NCBI GenBank assembly: GCA_000827325.1 | Contig: KN832872.1 | Coordinates: 992,001-1,056,000 of the forward strand | Length of the DNA stretch: 64,000 nucleotides | From: Oidiodendron maius Zn | Lineage: Eukaryota; Ascomycota; Leotiomycetes; Myxotrichaceae | Direction: 5' to 3' | Part shown: positions 43,095 to 54,345 of the stretch, in pieces | Layout: each line of letters begins with the position of its first letter | How positions within the stretch are numbered: position 1 is the stretch's first letter | Program-made: the position numbers and the translations under genes | Notes under the pieces: generated by a model | Database searches by the model: none | Told to the model about the DNA's origin: nothing | Seen by the model: the letters and a program-made list of their open reading frames with translations, nothing else

Positions 43095-45546
43095 TCATCG
43101 TTCATACTTCGGTAGAGACTCCAGGTGTGATGGCACTCCATACTCATCCTCTTCCGTCAACATTGGGGCGGACGGCTCATGCTCGCCTCCTGCGCTGCGC
43201 TCTCCGGCATCCTCATCAGCATTGTCAAATTCTGGAGGCGCGCTTGCCTCGGCCAGCATCCGCTGACGCTCGAGCTCTTGTTTGTCGCTCGAGGCATGGG
43301 CGCCAGACGTGAGGTCCTCGAGAGCTGGCGCGGAGGGCATGGGAGGCAGTCGCTCGCGGCCGTCGTACTGTAACGAGGTACCTGGCGCAGACGTCGCCCG
43401 GGGTGTCATGTCTTCAGAGCCGTAGAGATCTTCCTCTTGCTCGTCCGGTGGCGCGAATGGCCCGGGCGATGACCGAACTGGGCCAGATGAGGAAGACGTC
43501 TCTGGGGCTTGGGGAGGCTGACTGGGGAGCAGCCTTTCTTCGGCACGGCGGATCCTTTCTTTCTCACTGATTCCCTCCTCATCCTGAACCTCAGGTAGTG
43601 GGACGGGAATTTCGGCATGAGAGGGAGGGGGGTAGATGCCGTGATTTAGTTCGTCGTAGTGTTGGTAGTCGTATCCTTCGTGCGGATAGTCTCCGGGATA
43701 GTGGGATTCAGTATGAAACTCCTCGTACGGATGAGGATACGACTCCTCCCCAATATGCAGTTCATCCACGGCACGCAGACCACGCGGTTCCTCATGCATA
43801 GGGATGTCTTTTATAGATGGCGCCACCTTTGCCTCTGGCCACTCATTACTCTGTCTTTTGATTGCACTCTCAGCCTTTCTTCGGCGTGAGCTATCCATTG
43901 AGCCAACCACGACCTCAAACATGCACGCCACAACACTCTTCTCTCGCCGGATATGATCCGTGTCGATAATACTTCCACCCCATGCAGCCAGTGTATTTGG
44001 GCTCCCATCTGCTCGAACCCCTGAACCTCCGCCACTAGAGGAAATGGCAACAGCCCCTACTCGAGGAAGATGTCGCTGCTGGCCCGCCAACTTACCGCCC
44101 AAGTCAACCACTACTTCAACACAGTACTTGAAACTTATCATATCCCCCGGGACATTTGAGATGGTTGGAAACGCATCTTCAGGAACCCTGACAGAAGCAT
44201 GCACTACTGCAGTCAAAGAGGTGGGATCGACGATGAGCGGTGCGAATGTTTGGGCCAGGTCCTTACGGAACATGCTGCTTGATCCGGCCGCGGAGAGGGA
44301 CAGCCCTGAAAGGCCCGTTCTTGACTTTGGATAGTATTCTTCATGCTTTAGCTTCTCGGCACCCTTCCCTTTTGTGTCCACAAACCGGGATATGGGAGGC
44401 GAGGAGTCTATGCGACCTTGTCTATAGAGTGTGATGATGATGCCGTGCAGGCTTTTTATTCCTTTGGTGTGCTTTATTGAAATCTTCAGGGGAAGGTTGT
44501 CTCCTGGCAAACATCCTGATTTTAATAGTTCAATGGTGGCAGTTATCGTCTTGTCGTCCTTAGAGCTATTGCTACCACGCTGGCTATCTTTTACTGATTT
44601 TGCTGAGGATGATGCTGGGTCTTGTCTGACGCTTGGGGTTGTACTGCTGCCCGTACTCCCGGTTGGAGTGCTGATTGTGCTCAGGGCATCGCTAGGTGCT
44701 GGGCCTTGGGAATTTACGTTGGGCTCAGGCCCGTATTGACTGGCAGACTCATCTGGGAGTGGAGATATTGAATCCGTCGCTCGATCACTGCGGGATCCGC
44801 CCTCTGACCCGTCTGGTAAACTACTTTCCTTATTTTTGACCGACCTCCTTATCCTAGCTCGTTTCGATATCGGCTCAAGAGAGATTGTGCGGGGTTTCGG
44901 GGCTCTCATGAGAGCAATGTCAACTGTTTCGACCAGAGAGAGTTTCTGATCGCAACTCGACGTGGCTGCGATTGAGGTTGGTCGCGTGATGGTCGACGTT
45001 ATCATATAAGAGATGGTCCCACGTTCAAACTGCGAGGGGTTAGCTGGAGGTCTTCAGAGGGTTAAAAGGGCGACGTGCGTCGATGCTGGTGGGCAGTCCC
45101 TTGCTAGGAAATTCCATCTCGAAATTGAACTCGTAGATTCCGGCCTCCAGCCGTCCTTCGCCGCACAGCGTAATCTCATCCCGAAAGAGTGAGGCATGCC
45201 CGTTGCCGAAGTACTGCGTCTTTGTGCCGTCCCTCGCTGTGGTCAACCCGGCATCTGCGGGGAGCGATTCGTTTGCCTCGTTCGCTCTCTTGAAGACCCG
45301 CACGAAGCCATGGAGGCATACCGTCAGATGTGTTACCCGTATGGGCTTGACGACGGTGAGGACCACCGCGCCCTTCACCAAGTCGCCAGGCGAGTACCGG
45401 CGGTGCGGCTCCTGCGGGCGGATGTGAAAATCGGTCAGATTGCGCGTGCGAGACCGCAACGGCAGCGCAAGTCTGGAAAGCAGCGAGCGACGAGTCGAGG
45501 CAAGAGGGGGAGGTGACGACGAGGCAGGAGTGACATCGGCGCACAT
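43095..45546 (-). CDS. palF: Arrestin-like ambient-pH signalling protein PalF/Rim8
   Basis: Exons 45546-45079 and 45029-43095 join to 800 residues. The N-terminal arrestin domain is clear: RSLLSRLALPLRSRTRNLTD, YSPGDLVKGAVVLTVVKPIR and LTVCLHGFVRVFKR, with GRLEAGIYEFNFEMEFPSKG before the splice. The second exon continues FERGTISYMITSTITRPTSI and the arrestin C-domain (GCLPGDNLPLKISIKHTKGI). The C-terminal half is acidic, Pro/Ser-rich and ends SHLESLPKYER. PalF binds the plasma-membrane pH sensor PalH and, when ubiquitylated, recruits ESCRT, leading to PacC processing at alkaline pH. Frame and the family join SID-FERGT require a 49-base intron with a GC donor (GCACGT at 45078). MND1 lies upstream on the same strand. 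Confidence 0.9.
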
Positions 45547-46281
45547 GCTTTTTCAATGGGGTCGTCGCCAAGAGCTTGGGCCAGAAAATGCCAAGTATTT
45601 GATATGGCAAGGAAGAAAGGAGGAGAACTATAGCAAGCATAGAGATACCGATAATAATTGGGTCGATGGCCCTTCCAAGGCTGCAGCGAGGGCTGGGGAC
45701 TTACGGGACACGGGAGTCGGGCGACACAGGGACTGGATGCTTCAGAGCTGGGTGTCACAGACCGGGGAGTGACAAAAGAACTGCACAGAAGAGGCCCATG
45801 CCTGGATGATCGCACCACCGGTCGTCTAGCGATGGACGAATTGGCGCTGCTGCGGGTAGTACGGTTCTTGTTGGTGCGCCGTACTGTAAGAGATGTGGCG
45901 ATGTTTTGCTGTCAAATGCTGACCTCTCCTGCCGTGCTGGGGCAGATGGTCCTGGATTCGTTGCGGCGGATCTTGATATATAAGTCAGTGGCCGCGTACT
46001 CCTTCGTATAGGTCGTGTGCCCCTATGGATAGCCCAACCCATTGCGAATTACCTGCCTCGGATCCCCCAACTTCCGGATTGGCCGTATCTCGTGGAATGT
46101 TTCACGGCGCGGTAAGCACGACGAGGTCTGGCCGGATGCACAAGAATGCGGGTGTTGTGTTTCTTGGCTAGCAAAGTCTAAAATGCCATAGTAGTTCAGG
46201 GAAAGGCCCTGAGTTGTGCTCCTGCCAAGAGCCAACTTGACCTGGCTTCCTGGCTCGGTCCCCCGAAAGCTTAATCTCTCC
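45547..46281. other. Intergenic region, palF promoter
   Basis: No gene recognised; several short frames on both strands lack motifs. Confidence 0.4.
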
Positions 46282-46995
46282 TCACGGCTCCTTTAGCCCT
46301 TCTCCCACCACGTATTCGTCCCCACACGCGGCTTGCATCATGCTAGCCACTTGTGTCCTATCACTTGTCAGGGTGAGGGCAAAGGCCTCCAGACACTCAA
46401 TGTTGTCAGTCCACTTGATAGCACTATCCTTCAGTTTTTGCACTTCCCCCGCTTTCCGAAGCACCTCGGCCGGGTTTTTTTCGCTGTAGACAGACAGTTC
46501 TCGATCGAGAAACTCTATCTCCTTTAGGAGTGTCTCCTGGGCTTCGAGGAGTACCTCTCTGTCCATGCTGCCTCCTTCCAGCTTCTCATCCTCCTCCTCT
46601 CGCTTTGCCATCTCTTTCTCAATTTGCTGCTCCGTATCAGCGAGTAACTCCATCAGTTTACTCTCCTCCGACTTCAGATTGTGGATGACATTCTCCTTGG
46701 TTTTCTTAGCTTCAGACTTGAAGCTCCAGTACCAGTTGCCACTGCCAATCTTCTCGACGAGGATTTGGTTGTCGTCCTGTAGAGCTTGGAGGTAGTCCTT
46801 GACTTGCATTCCACTAATGGATCCGACTGAAGGGAGGAGTTTCTCGAGTTCTTTGAAGGTGTAGACATCCATTGAATCCCTGAACCATTCCACAATCTTT
46901 GCCCGCTTGACCTCTGGAGGTTGATTTCTGGGGGCCTTAGAAGTTGTCAGCATGTCAATAATTCTTTATCATACCGTAACGAATGTCGCTACCAT
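46282..46995 (-). CDS. MND1: Meiotic nuclear division protein 1 (Mnd1)
   Basis: The conserved core spans about 210 residues: VYTFKELEKLLPSVGSISGM, QVKDYLQALQDDNQILVEKI, GSGNWYWSFKSEAKKTKENV, then a long coiled coil and the C-terminal part KWTDNIECLEAFALTLTSDR. Mnd1 pairs with Hop2 to help Dmc1/Rad51 strand invasion in meiosis. An ATG at 46953 starts an unspliced product (MLTTSKAPRNQPP). I prefer a first exon of just the start codon (46995-46993), a 57-base intron (GTAGCG, TGCTGAC branch point, AAG acceptor ending 46936) and exon 46935-46282. This gives M-APRNQPPEVKRAKIVEWF and 218 residues, closer to the family N-terminus. The alternative start remains possible. The gene indicates meiotic machinery is kept. 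Confidence 0.85.
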
Positions 46996-47202
46996 GATCT
47001 CCCTAGTCTCTAACTTGTCCTCTCGAGAGATTTTGGATGGTTATGGTGGCGGTAGAGATGGAAGTAGCCGCTGTACGTGGGAGTTAGAGAGTGCCTCAAA
47101 TTGAATAACGCTGGTGAAATGCACGGTGTTAAAGTTGTATCGTAATGCACATGATTAACGCTGACTCTGGAGAGTATTCCATCAACAAGTGCCTCTCTTT
47201 TC

Positions 47203-48669
47203 TTATTCTGGCAGTACGAAGTCCATAACAACTACGTCTCTCCTTCCATCTGCCTTTCTGTTGGTCCTAGTGAAAACAGACAGGGTGTTCGATATTTCCA
47301 GCCTTTGCGCATCTACCAGAGGCTCCCCATCGAATCCATCTCTTGTCCAGATTGTCTGAAAAGTCCAACCACCATCGATCATTCGACCCTTCATAATACT
47401 TAAGCTGGAGTCTAAATTTCCAGGCAAAATGAGATATACATTGTTGGCTCTATCAACACATATACTTCCTCGAGACCCAGTTTCCGTGGGTAGTGAAGTA
47501 CATTGCATTGCAGGTACTTCAGTCTTTGCCCATTTTCCTTATGAATATCAGCCGAAGAACTTCAGGTGGAATAAGAGCCTTTATACCATCTTCATCACGG
47601 CAGTACAACATCCACCTCTCCTCTCCGCTCCTATTTTCTCGGTTCAGTACCAAGAATCTACCTTCCCAGTCGGCTGTTTGTGCTTCTTGGTTTAGTATTC
47701 CACTTCCCATAGGTATTTCATAGATCCTTGCACCACTGGCACCCGGTTTGATTGTCCTTTCAGAATGGCTGTCGTCATCGATCCCAGTTTTTGCCAAAAT
47801 ATTTCCATTCGAACTCTTCCAAGTACATCCAAGATCATCTGAGTAAGCATAGCAGAGATCTGAATTGTTCTCCGGTCCATTTGGTCCCGCTTGCTGCTTA
47901 TGCGCGTTAGGCTTTACTGAGGATAGAAATGGGACGAAATTTCGATAACACCAAGAGATATGTAGTCGCGATTTACGATAATCAATGCCATTGATATAAG
48001 GACTGTTGGATACTCCTGTTAGATGTTGACCTATATAGGTGTAGGCATGCGTAACAGATGAATAGCGATAGAGGACATCCGACCCAAGCCCTGCTTGGCC
48101 AATCCGGTATGTAAGAACAAGATCATCGTCGATATTCATGAACCGGGGATAGGTCACTTCTTTCATAAGATCACTTTGGGGAATTCCAGGAAGGGCATTC
48201 AGTGTCAAGGAGAACAGAGAGATATCCCAAGATTCAGCAGACACTGCGGCTGCCCCAAGGCCAGAAATTCTAAATCTCAATCTAATTCTCTCAGTGGAAT
48301 ATCTTGCCAGTTGCACCGAGACACTCACGGGCTACAATGATGGTCGAAGGCTAAATGAATGGTTCCATCTCCTTTGCAAACTCCGATGGAAATAGTATTA
48401 TGGCCATCATCAACGCTCTGATTATAATCATCCAAGGCCAGATTTACCCACGTTTGGGAGGGACTTGGTACATCAGATGCACATATCATACGTCGAGATA
48501 CGTTGACATGGCATATACCAGGGCCTTCGCCATTTATGGCATCTGTATAGAATGCTGCGTACTGCCACCCATTCACAGTTGTGATGGCATTCTGTTGAAA
48601 TGAATTAGCATTGACCCTATGGACCCTGTCCGGGTCCTTAGCAAGAATGACTGTTGTTTCTTTGAGCAT
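47203..48669 (-). CDS. BNR-repeat family protein, putative carbohydrate-active
   Basis: Exons 48669-48329, 48281-47587 and 47537-47203 give 456 residues. It matches the BNR_4-type family: DGTIHLAFDHHCSPLRFRIS at the first splice, repeated Ser/Asp-rich beta-propeller units (CYAYSDDLGCTWKSSNG is a BNR-like Asp box), and TETGSRGSICVDRANNVYLI near the end. Related bacterial and fungal proteins are putative glycosidases or polysaccharide lyases, but activity is not established for this group. No signal peptide is seen at the chosen start, so either an upstream exon was missed or the protein is not classically secreted. The third exon needs an AAG acceptor (47538), giving DEDGKWAKTEVPAM. Confidence 0.75.
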
Positions 48670-49028
48670 TGCCAGTCGTGCTGATATTTACTGCACAATC
48701 CGTTGCCAGAATCTCGAACAATACATTATAAGACGTAGGGACGGGATCTTTTAATATTTATCCAACAATTTATCCACCTATCTGCGGCCGCGTATTTAAT
48801 CCAAAGCGGCCTCAATCTCGGCACGTGAGGTCCGAAATGGGCGAACTGCTGTGTTGCAATGCCGAAACGCATATCAAGGCAGGGATGCTGATATAAGAGC
48901 TCCAACCTGGCGTCACGTCCCGGATATACTCAGAACTATCGTGTTCTCTACCGCAATCTTAGTACCGTAGCTGTGGTGCATACGATAGCCCGCGCTTTCC
49001 AATACGCAATACAGTATGGGGTCAATTA
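48670..49028. other. Intergenic region
   Basis: Spacer upstream of the BNR gene. It may contain further decayed sequence of the transporter relic that follows, but nothing readable. Confidence 0.35.
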
Positions 49029-49325
49029 TGGACGCTTGGATAACCTTCGGTAAGATTTGACTTTTTATTTCAAATGGATTCGGCTAATTTTTGTGTTTCA
49101 AGTACATTTCGACTGAAAGATAGCTTCTACGGACATTATTCTAACGTGTTCCTGATGGAATGGTAATAAGGTCTTGGCAAATCCCATCGATATTTCAAGC
49201 CCTACCGTCAATGCTACAGGCAATGGGAATATTTTTCCTCCCAGAATCACCAAGATGTCTTTGTGAGCAAAGGACGAGAAGATGCTGGCAGCCATGCAAG
49301 CTGGGGTTGAAGCGAGTAAGCATCA
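49029..49325 (+). pseudogene. Relic of an MFS sugar transporter (lactose-permease-like)
   Basis: Two short readable pieces remain. DAWITF, an intron-like segment with AAG acceptor, then GTFRLKDS resemble the AWVTFGTF motif of fungal lactose/hexose permeases. After stop codons near 49155, RSWQIPSIFQALPSMLQAMG and FFLPESPR correspond to the next conserved block. A frameshift follows, after which KGRED is read in another phase. Everything else of a roughly 500-residue protein is missing, so this is a fragment and not a gene. Confidence 0.65.
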
Positions 49326-49339
49326 ATTCCTGGTTTCCT

Positions 49340-50386
49340 TTAGTCGTCTAAATCTCCCCCAAAATCTATCAGCCGCAACTTTCGCGCGTCCTTTGGATGA
49401 AACTGTGCAACTTTCGCCCTCACCAGGAATCTAGCCGCCGCTGATTCTCTGTCCAGCTCAACATATGCCCCTGGACCCCCTCCAGCCTCAACCAGACTAT
49501 TCAGGAGCTGTTCAGTAAGATCGCGCATTTCTGCACCGGCAGCTTGTTGTTCGTTCCAGGGCTCCCCTGATTTCCCATCATCTGACGGCCGGTGGCCCCA
49601 AATCTCGTCAATTCTCCGTTGGCGCCTGTCGTCGCTCAAAGACGCTTTACTTTTCCTCGCCTTGCCTTGTGCACTGAACCCAGCTTCTAACACTGACTCA
49701 TCGACATCCATCATCCCGCCTACTATAGGACCTCCCAGTTCCTCCGCTGCCAGCATGGCAGCTAGATGCTCGTCGATGAATCCATTGAATACCTTGACGA
49801 GTTTGGCGGTCTGTTCCTCGTAATATGACTGCCTCTTCCCTATCTTCCGGGTCATTTCCTTGGCCACTTGCCCAGGTGATTTTTGCGTCCGCTCCTTTAT
49901 CTCATGCTGCAGTAGGGATATACGTGCCTCAAGTCCTGACTGGATTAGCTTCGCGTCTTTCAGATATGTCTGTTCTTTCTCCAATTTCTTCTGTATATCG
50001 TGAGCGCGAGCTGTAGTTTCAGAAATGGATTCTTTGGATTCTATGATGCACTTTCCGGTATTGCGCAACGCTAATAGAGCCGGCAATGGAGAGTCGGGCG
50101 ATGGAAGGATTGGGTCTTGTGGCGTGAGGGATTCATAAGCTGTCTTGAGAGCGCGCAGTTGCAGCAAGTATGTTGCAGGATCCTCAGATGGCTGGAGGTC
50201 TATAGAAGCTGTTGATGCACGAAGCTATATGTCCATTAGATGCAAATCTAATAGCCGTAGCCACGCAGCACGAACCTTTTCCAAAGCAGCCTCCTGCTCT
50301 TTAACCCTATCATGTAATTGTCGCAGGGTTCGTTCTAGATGAACCATATAGGCCGAATTCGCACGCTCCGATAACGTATTCTCCAT
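49340..50386 (-). CDS. CENP-K-like kinetochore protein (tentative)
   Basis: Exons 50386-50276 and 50224-49340 give 331 residues; an in-frame ATG 15 codons upstream (50431) is possible. The N-terminus is heptad-rich (LERTLRQLHDRVKEQEAALE) and a second coiled coil spans about residues 100-165. Conserved-looking parts are LPSPDSPLPALLALRNTGK, FNGFIDEHLAAMLAAEELGG and ESAAARFLVRAKVAQFHPKD ending LRLIDFGGDLDD. I recall such fungal proteins being annotated as centromere protein CENP-K (Sim4-complex/inner kinetochore), but this is from memory without alignment; the reliable statement is a conserved coiled-coil fungal protein. The 51-base intron (GTTCGT...TAG) joins ALEK to LRASTASI. It diverges from the KH gene. 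Confidence 0.62.
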
Positions 50387-51252
50387 GATTCGCTCAGACT
50401 TATCAAAGTACACAGCAAGAGTCAGAATCATATATCGCAGGCCTGCTTCAAGTTTCCAAGATCAACTAAATTCTATCTGTAAAATTGCAACCAAGTTCTA
50501 ACCCCTCTCTCACTTTTGGCGGGGGACGCGCCATGAACTCTTTAATACGCGACTTCGCTTAAGTCTCGCCAGGCATAAATCCAGGCACCAACTTAATATC
50601 TTCTAGGTTGTCTACTTCAACTGCTTCTGCTCTTTACATCAACATCCCCTTCTACTTGTCTTGCCATCTCAATCTTAATTTTCCATCCCCCATTTTCTTG
50701 AATCATATCCCACGATCAATATCAGCTTCGTGTCCTTCCGAATCGCTAGACTCGATCCGAAGAGCGGAATCTGAAACGCTACTCCTTCAAACAAAAAAGC
50801 AGGGAAATCAGTCAACCGTCGCAGCACGAGTTAATAATAGGACAGCGACAAGTCTGGTCGCTGGCGGATTCCAAAGGTTTGAGGATTGGTCTCTAGTACT
50901 GCTTTTGCTCCAGAGGCATTTCAATCAGCCAGTTTACCTCATACACTCCATCGCCCTCAGCCTCACCCTCTCACCTTGCCCAGATTTGCAGATCTTCTTA
51001 AGGTCTATACCCTCCCTTGGCGCAGCTTCTGGTTCTTCCCCTCTTGCACGACACCCATTCTCTTCTCAGCAATCCCCCAATTCACAACACGCTCTCCTCC
51101 CCCCACTCGATCACCAACACCAGCACGTTTTCTTTCGAAGACCCCCTGGTGTACATAACCGATCAATCAATACTTATTCTCGACCTCATCTTCCTCCTCC
51201 CCGACCACTTTTCCAGCCTCAGTGAAGAAGAGATTAACCAATAGCAAACATC
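50387..51252. other. Divergent promoter and pyrimidine-rich leader of the KH gene
   Basis: No separate gene. The + strand of the last 600 bases is rich in C/T with short frames (one of 205 codons from 50608 lacks any motif) and probably forms the long leader of the KH-domain gene, perhaps with an intron. Confidence 0.45.
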
Positions 51253-52735
51253 ATGTCTGCCTCACCAACAACAGCTCCCCCCACACAATCGACGAAGCGA
51301 CCGCTCGAAGAACCCTCGTCTCCTTCCACCCCAAATGACCAACCCGAAGCAAAACGCCCTGCCCTAGACAAGATTACGAAGGAAGAAAGCGAGGAACAAA
51401 AGCCCATCCCGGAAAGCGCTACTCCACCGGTTGTTGGATCCAATGGCGACGTCAAGACCGAACATAATGGTGCCAAACCTGAGGTAAAGGATGATCAAGG
51501 CGACACTTTGGTCACGGATGCACAAGCTGCTGAATCTACTGCACAGACATCCTCTAGGCCTACTCTCCAACATGACGAGAGTGGATGGATTCATATTCGT
51601 GCCGTCATTACAAGTGCAGAGGCGGCCACGGTCATTGGTAAGGGCGGTGAAAATGTATCAATGATCCGTAAGATGTCTGGCGCGAAGTGTACCGTGAGCG
51701 ACTACCAAAAGGGGGCTGTCGAAAGGATCCTTACCGTCAGTGGCGTTGTTGATGCAGCAGCGAAAGTAGGTCATATATACAGTGCTATGGTCTCCTGAAA
51801 CTGGCTAACAATACTAACAGGCATTCGGACTGATTATCCGAACTCTCAATAATGAGCTGCTTGAAGCTGCTTCCAATTCTCAATCAAAGACCTATCCTTT
51901 GCGACTGCTAATCCCTCATATTCTAATTGGTTCGATCATTGGCAAGGGAGGTGTCAGAATCCGAGAGATCCAAGAAGCCTCTGGCGCTCGTCTCAATGCT
52001 TCAGATTCATGCCTTCCTCTCTCCACCGAACGCTCACTTGTCGTGCTTGGAGTTGCTGATGCCGTTCATATTGCCACTTACTATGTCGGCAGCACACTTT
52101 TCGAGCAACTCTCAGAGAGGTTTGGGGGACCGGCTGCATCTGCTTACGCTTCCCGAAGTGGTGGGCCTGCAGGAGTTGTTCCCGGGGGGATGCAGGTAGT
52201 GCCATACGTGCCGCAGCCGGCAGGCGGTAACTATGGGCATCCAGATTACCACCGCCGTGCCGACCGTGGTCAGCCAACTCCTGGCAACGCTTATGGACAT
52301 CCTTATGCTCAAGGCCACATACCTCAGCAACAACCTGCTGTGCCAATGCACTACGGCGCATCTCCGGCCGTTGCTGGCTATGGAGGCGTGGGCCCGCAAC
52401 AACCGCCGCAAGCTGGCCATGCTGGACCACAGTCGCACGCTGGACCACCTGTCCAGCCTGCACAAGGCATGGTGCCTGGCCAGCCATTGACGCAACAGAT
52501 CTTTATTCCAAATGATATGGTTGGGGCAATCATTGGCAAGGGTGGTGCAAAGATCAATGAGATCCGACAGCTCAGTGGCAGCGTAATTAAGATAAACGAA
52601 CCGCAGGACAATAGCAATGAGAGACTGGTCACGATTACTGGAACTGCTGAATGCAATCAAATGGCATTGTACATGTTGTACTCGAGACTCGGTGAGGGCC
52701 TCCGAATTCCCCCTGCTCCTTATATGCGAGGCTGA
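51253..52735 (+). CDS. RNA-binding protein with three KH domains (Rnc1/Pbp2-like)
   Basis: Exons 51253-51765 and 51821-52735 give 475 residues. After an acidic, Pro/Ser-rich N-terminus (about 110 residues) come three KH domains, each with the GXXG loop: VIGKGGENVSMIRKMSGAKC, then IIGKGGVRIREIQEASGARL, and near the C-terminus IIGKGGAKINEIRQLSGSVI. Between the second and third lies a Gly/Pro/Gln/His-rich linker. This layout matches the poly(C)-binding-like proteins of fungi (S. pombe Rnc1, S. cerevisiae Pbp2/Hek2), which bind mRNAs and affect stability, localisation or telomere length. Targets here are unknown. The 55-base intron has a CTAAC branch point and lies just after the first KH domain. 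Confidence 0.9.
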
Positions 52736-53582
52736 CACCATACTGTAGAAAGCGAAAAGCACCGTATCTAATATAGTTATACTAATTACAGCGGATTCGT
52801 GCCATGAGTGACTGGCCGTAGTATTTGTTTGATGCAGGTGGGGACTAGGTGCAAGGAATGGGATGCCTTCTCGAGGCTAGCTTTCTAAGCTTAACGAACA
52901 GCGGCCACGAATGTATTCGGATTAATTTTAAATGATGCACAAAAAGGAACGGCCTTCTTACATCAATGTAAGGGCTATTCCCGGCGTAACAGGTTAATTT
53001 ATCGTCTTCTATATCCCTGCATACGTGATATTGATATGGCTTGAGGAGAGTGTCTGTCTGGGCCGTGTTGGTGGCTGTAATAAGACTTCGAGGAGTATCA
53101 TAGGAGCCTAAGAAATACATCACATAAGCGAATACCTGTATTTATATGTCACAGAATGGTACGAATAGAAAAATCCCCTTAGATTCTATTGTTTAATATC
53201 AGAAAGTGCGGCCGGCGTATGTGGTCTGGAATCTAACCGAAGTATCCTGCTAGGAAATGTACAAAATACGAAGCGATGTAAAGGTTATATGTAGTATCCC
53301 TGCAAAGCATCAAATATCGGCTTAATGTTACAAGATAGTCACAGTTCAGACGGCGAAGTTTAATAAGGGTTAAATTGTTTTGATTATTGCTATTGTTATA
53401 GGGAGTGACCTAAAGCACGTAAATGACCGACTCCAAATGCTCCACTAGTCTTCCAATTAAGCAATCTGGAACACCAATCCAATACCATAATGCAGCGCAA
53501 ACGAGTAGATTCATCTCTGGGATGTCCAATAACCATCAATCGTTATCCACGAGGCTTTTTAGCACGCGGCTGATTAGCTAGT
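52736..53582. other. Convergent intergenic region
   Basis: Contains the 3' ends of the KH gene and of the small heat-shock gene. AT-rich in places; no gene or clear repeat seen. Confidence 0.4.
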
Positions 53583-54290
53583 TTAAGAGATGGTGATCTT
53601 GCGCCTCTCCTTCTTCGTAGCCTTGGGAACGATGATGCTGAGGATACCGTTCTTCATCGAAGCGCGCACGGCGTCCTGGTCAATTCGCTCCGGGAAGCTG
53701 AATGATCGTGAGAATTCTCCCACACTTCGCTCAGAGATCCAGTACTTGGCTTCGGGCTCCTTGGGGGTTGCCCTCGCTGGTGCTTTTGGAGTCTCCGGCA
53801 CATCTTCGACAGTTGCTTGGTGTCCCTCGTGGCCGCTAGATGGGGCGGCTTGGCGGTCCTCGAGTGCAGCTTGTGCAATTGGCCCCTCAACAAGTCCTGG
53901 TGGAGGCGTGCCAGAGGTATAAGATCGCTCGGTTCTGCCGCGGACTGTTAGGGTTGCATTGTCGGTGAATTCAATATCGACGTCTTTCTGCTCGATGCCA
54001 GGTAGTTCGCCCTGGAGCTCGTAAGCCCCCGGAAGTTCCTTCACGTCGAATTTAGGTGCGAAAGTTTTTGCTGAAGTGTTGCGGTGGTTGTGTTGTCTGT
54101 GGGTGTTATAGTCTCCATATTCATCAAGTAGGCGGAAAAGAGGTGTGAAGGAGTTGTTGGGCTCGGAGACGAAACTTCTTGGGAAGAGCGACATTTTGCG
54201 AGAAGGGGTAGATGTGAGGATGATTCTTTTGGTGAATGGTGATCTTCTTGGGAGTGTTCTAGCTCTTGAGAGTGCTCTCGATGATTGCAT
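53583..54290 (-). CDS. Small heat-shock protein, Hsp20/Hsp30 type
   Basis: Single-exon frame of 235 residues. The alpha-crystallin domain starts at FAPKFDVKELPGAYELQGEL and PGIEQKDVDIEFTDNATLTV, is interrupted by a Pro/Ala-rich insertion of about 60 residues as in fungal Hsp30, and resumes at SRSFSFPERIDQDAVRASMK with NGILSIIVPK. Small heat-shock proteins are ATP-independent holdases. The first ATG (54290) adds 32 Arg/Ser-rich residues that look like a mitochondrial presequence; the second (54194) gives the MSLFPRSF start usual for Hsp30, so two isoforms or two locations are possible. Upstream, a TATAAA-like box (54346-54352) and consensus heat-shock elements support heat induction. Confidence 0.9.
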   Translation of the reverse strand: MQSSRALSRARTLPRRSPFTKRIILTSTPSRKMSLFPRSFVSEPNNSFTPLFRLLDEYGDYNTHRQHNHRNTSAKTFAPKFDVKELPGAYELQGELPGIEQKDVDIEFTDNATLTVRGRTERSYTSGTPPPGLVEGPIAQAALEDRQAAPSSGHEGHQATVEDVPETPKAPARATPKEPEAKYWISERSVGEFSRSFSFPERIDQDAVRASMKNGILSIIVPKATKKERRKITIS

Positions 54291-54345
54291 TTAAGACTTT
54301 TTTGTATTCACTGCTGTTGAAGAAAATGAGAATGATACCTACCTA

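Noticed and set aside
50608-51225. 205-codon frame ahead of the KH gene
   Set aside because: Pyrimidine-rich leader sequence gives Ser/Pro/Leu-rich translations in several phases; more likely 5' untranslated region.
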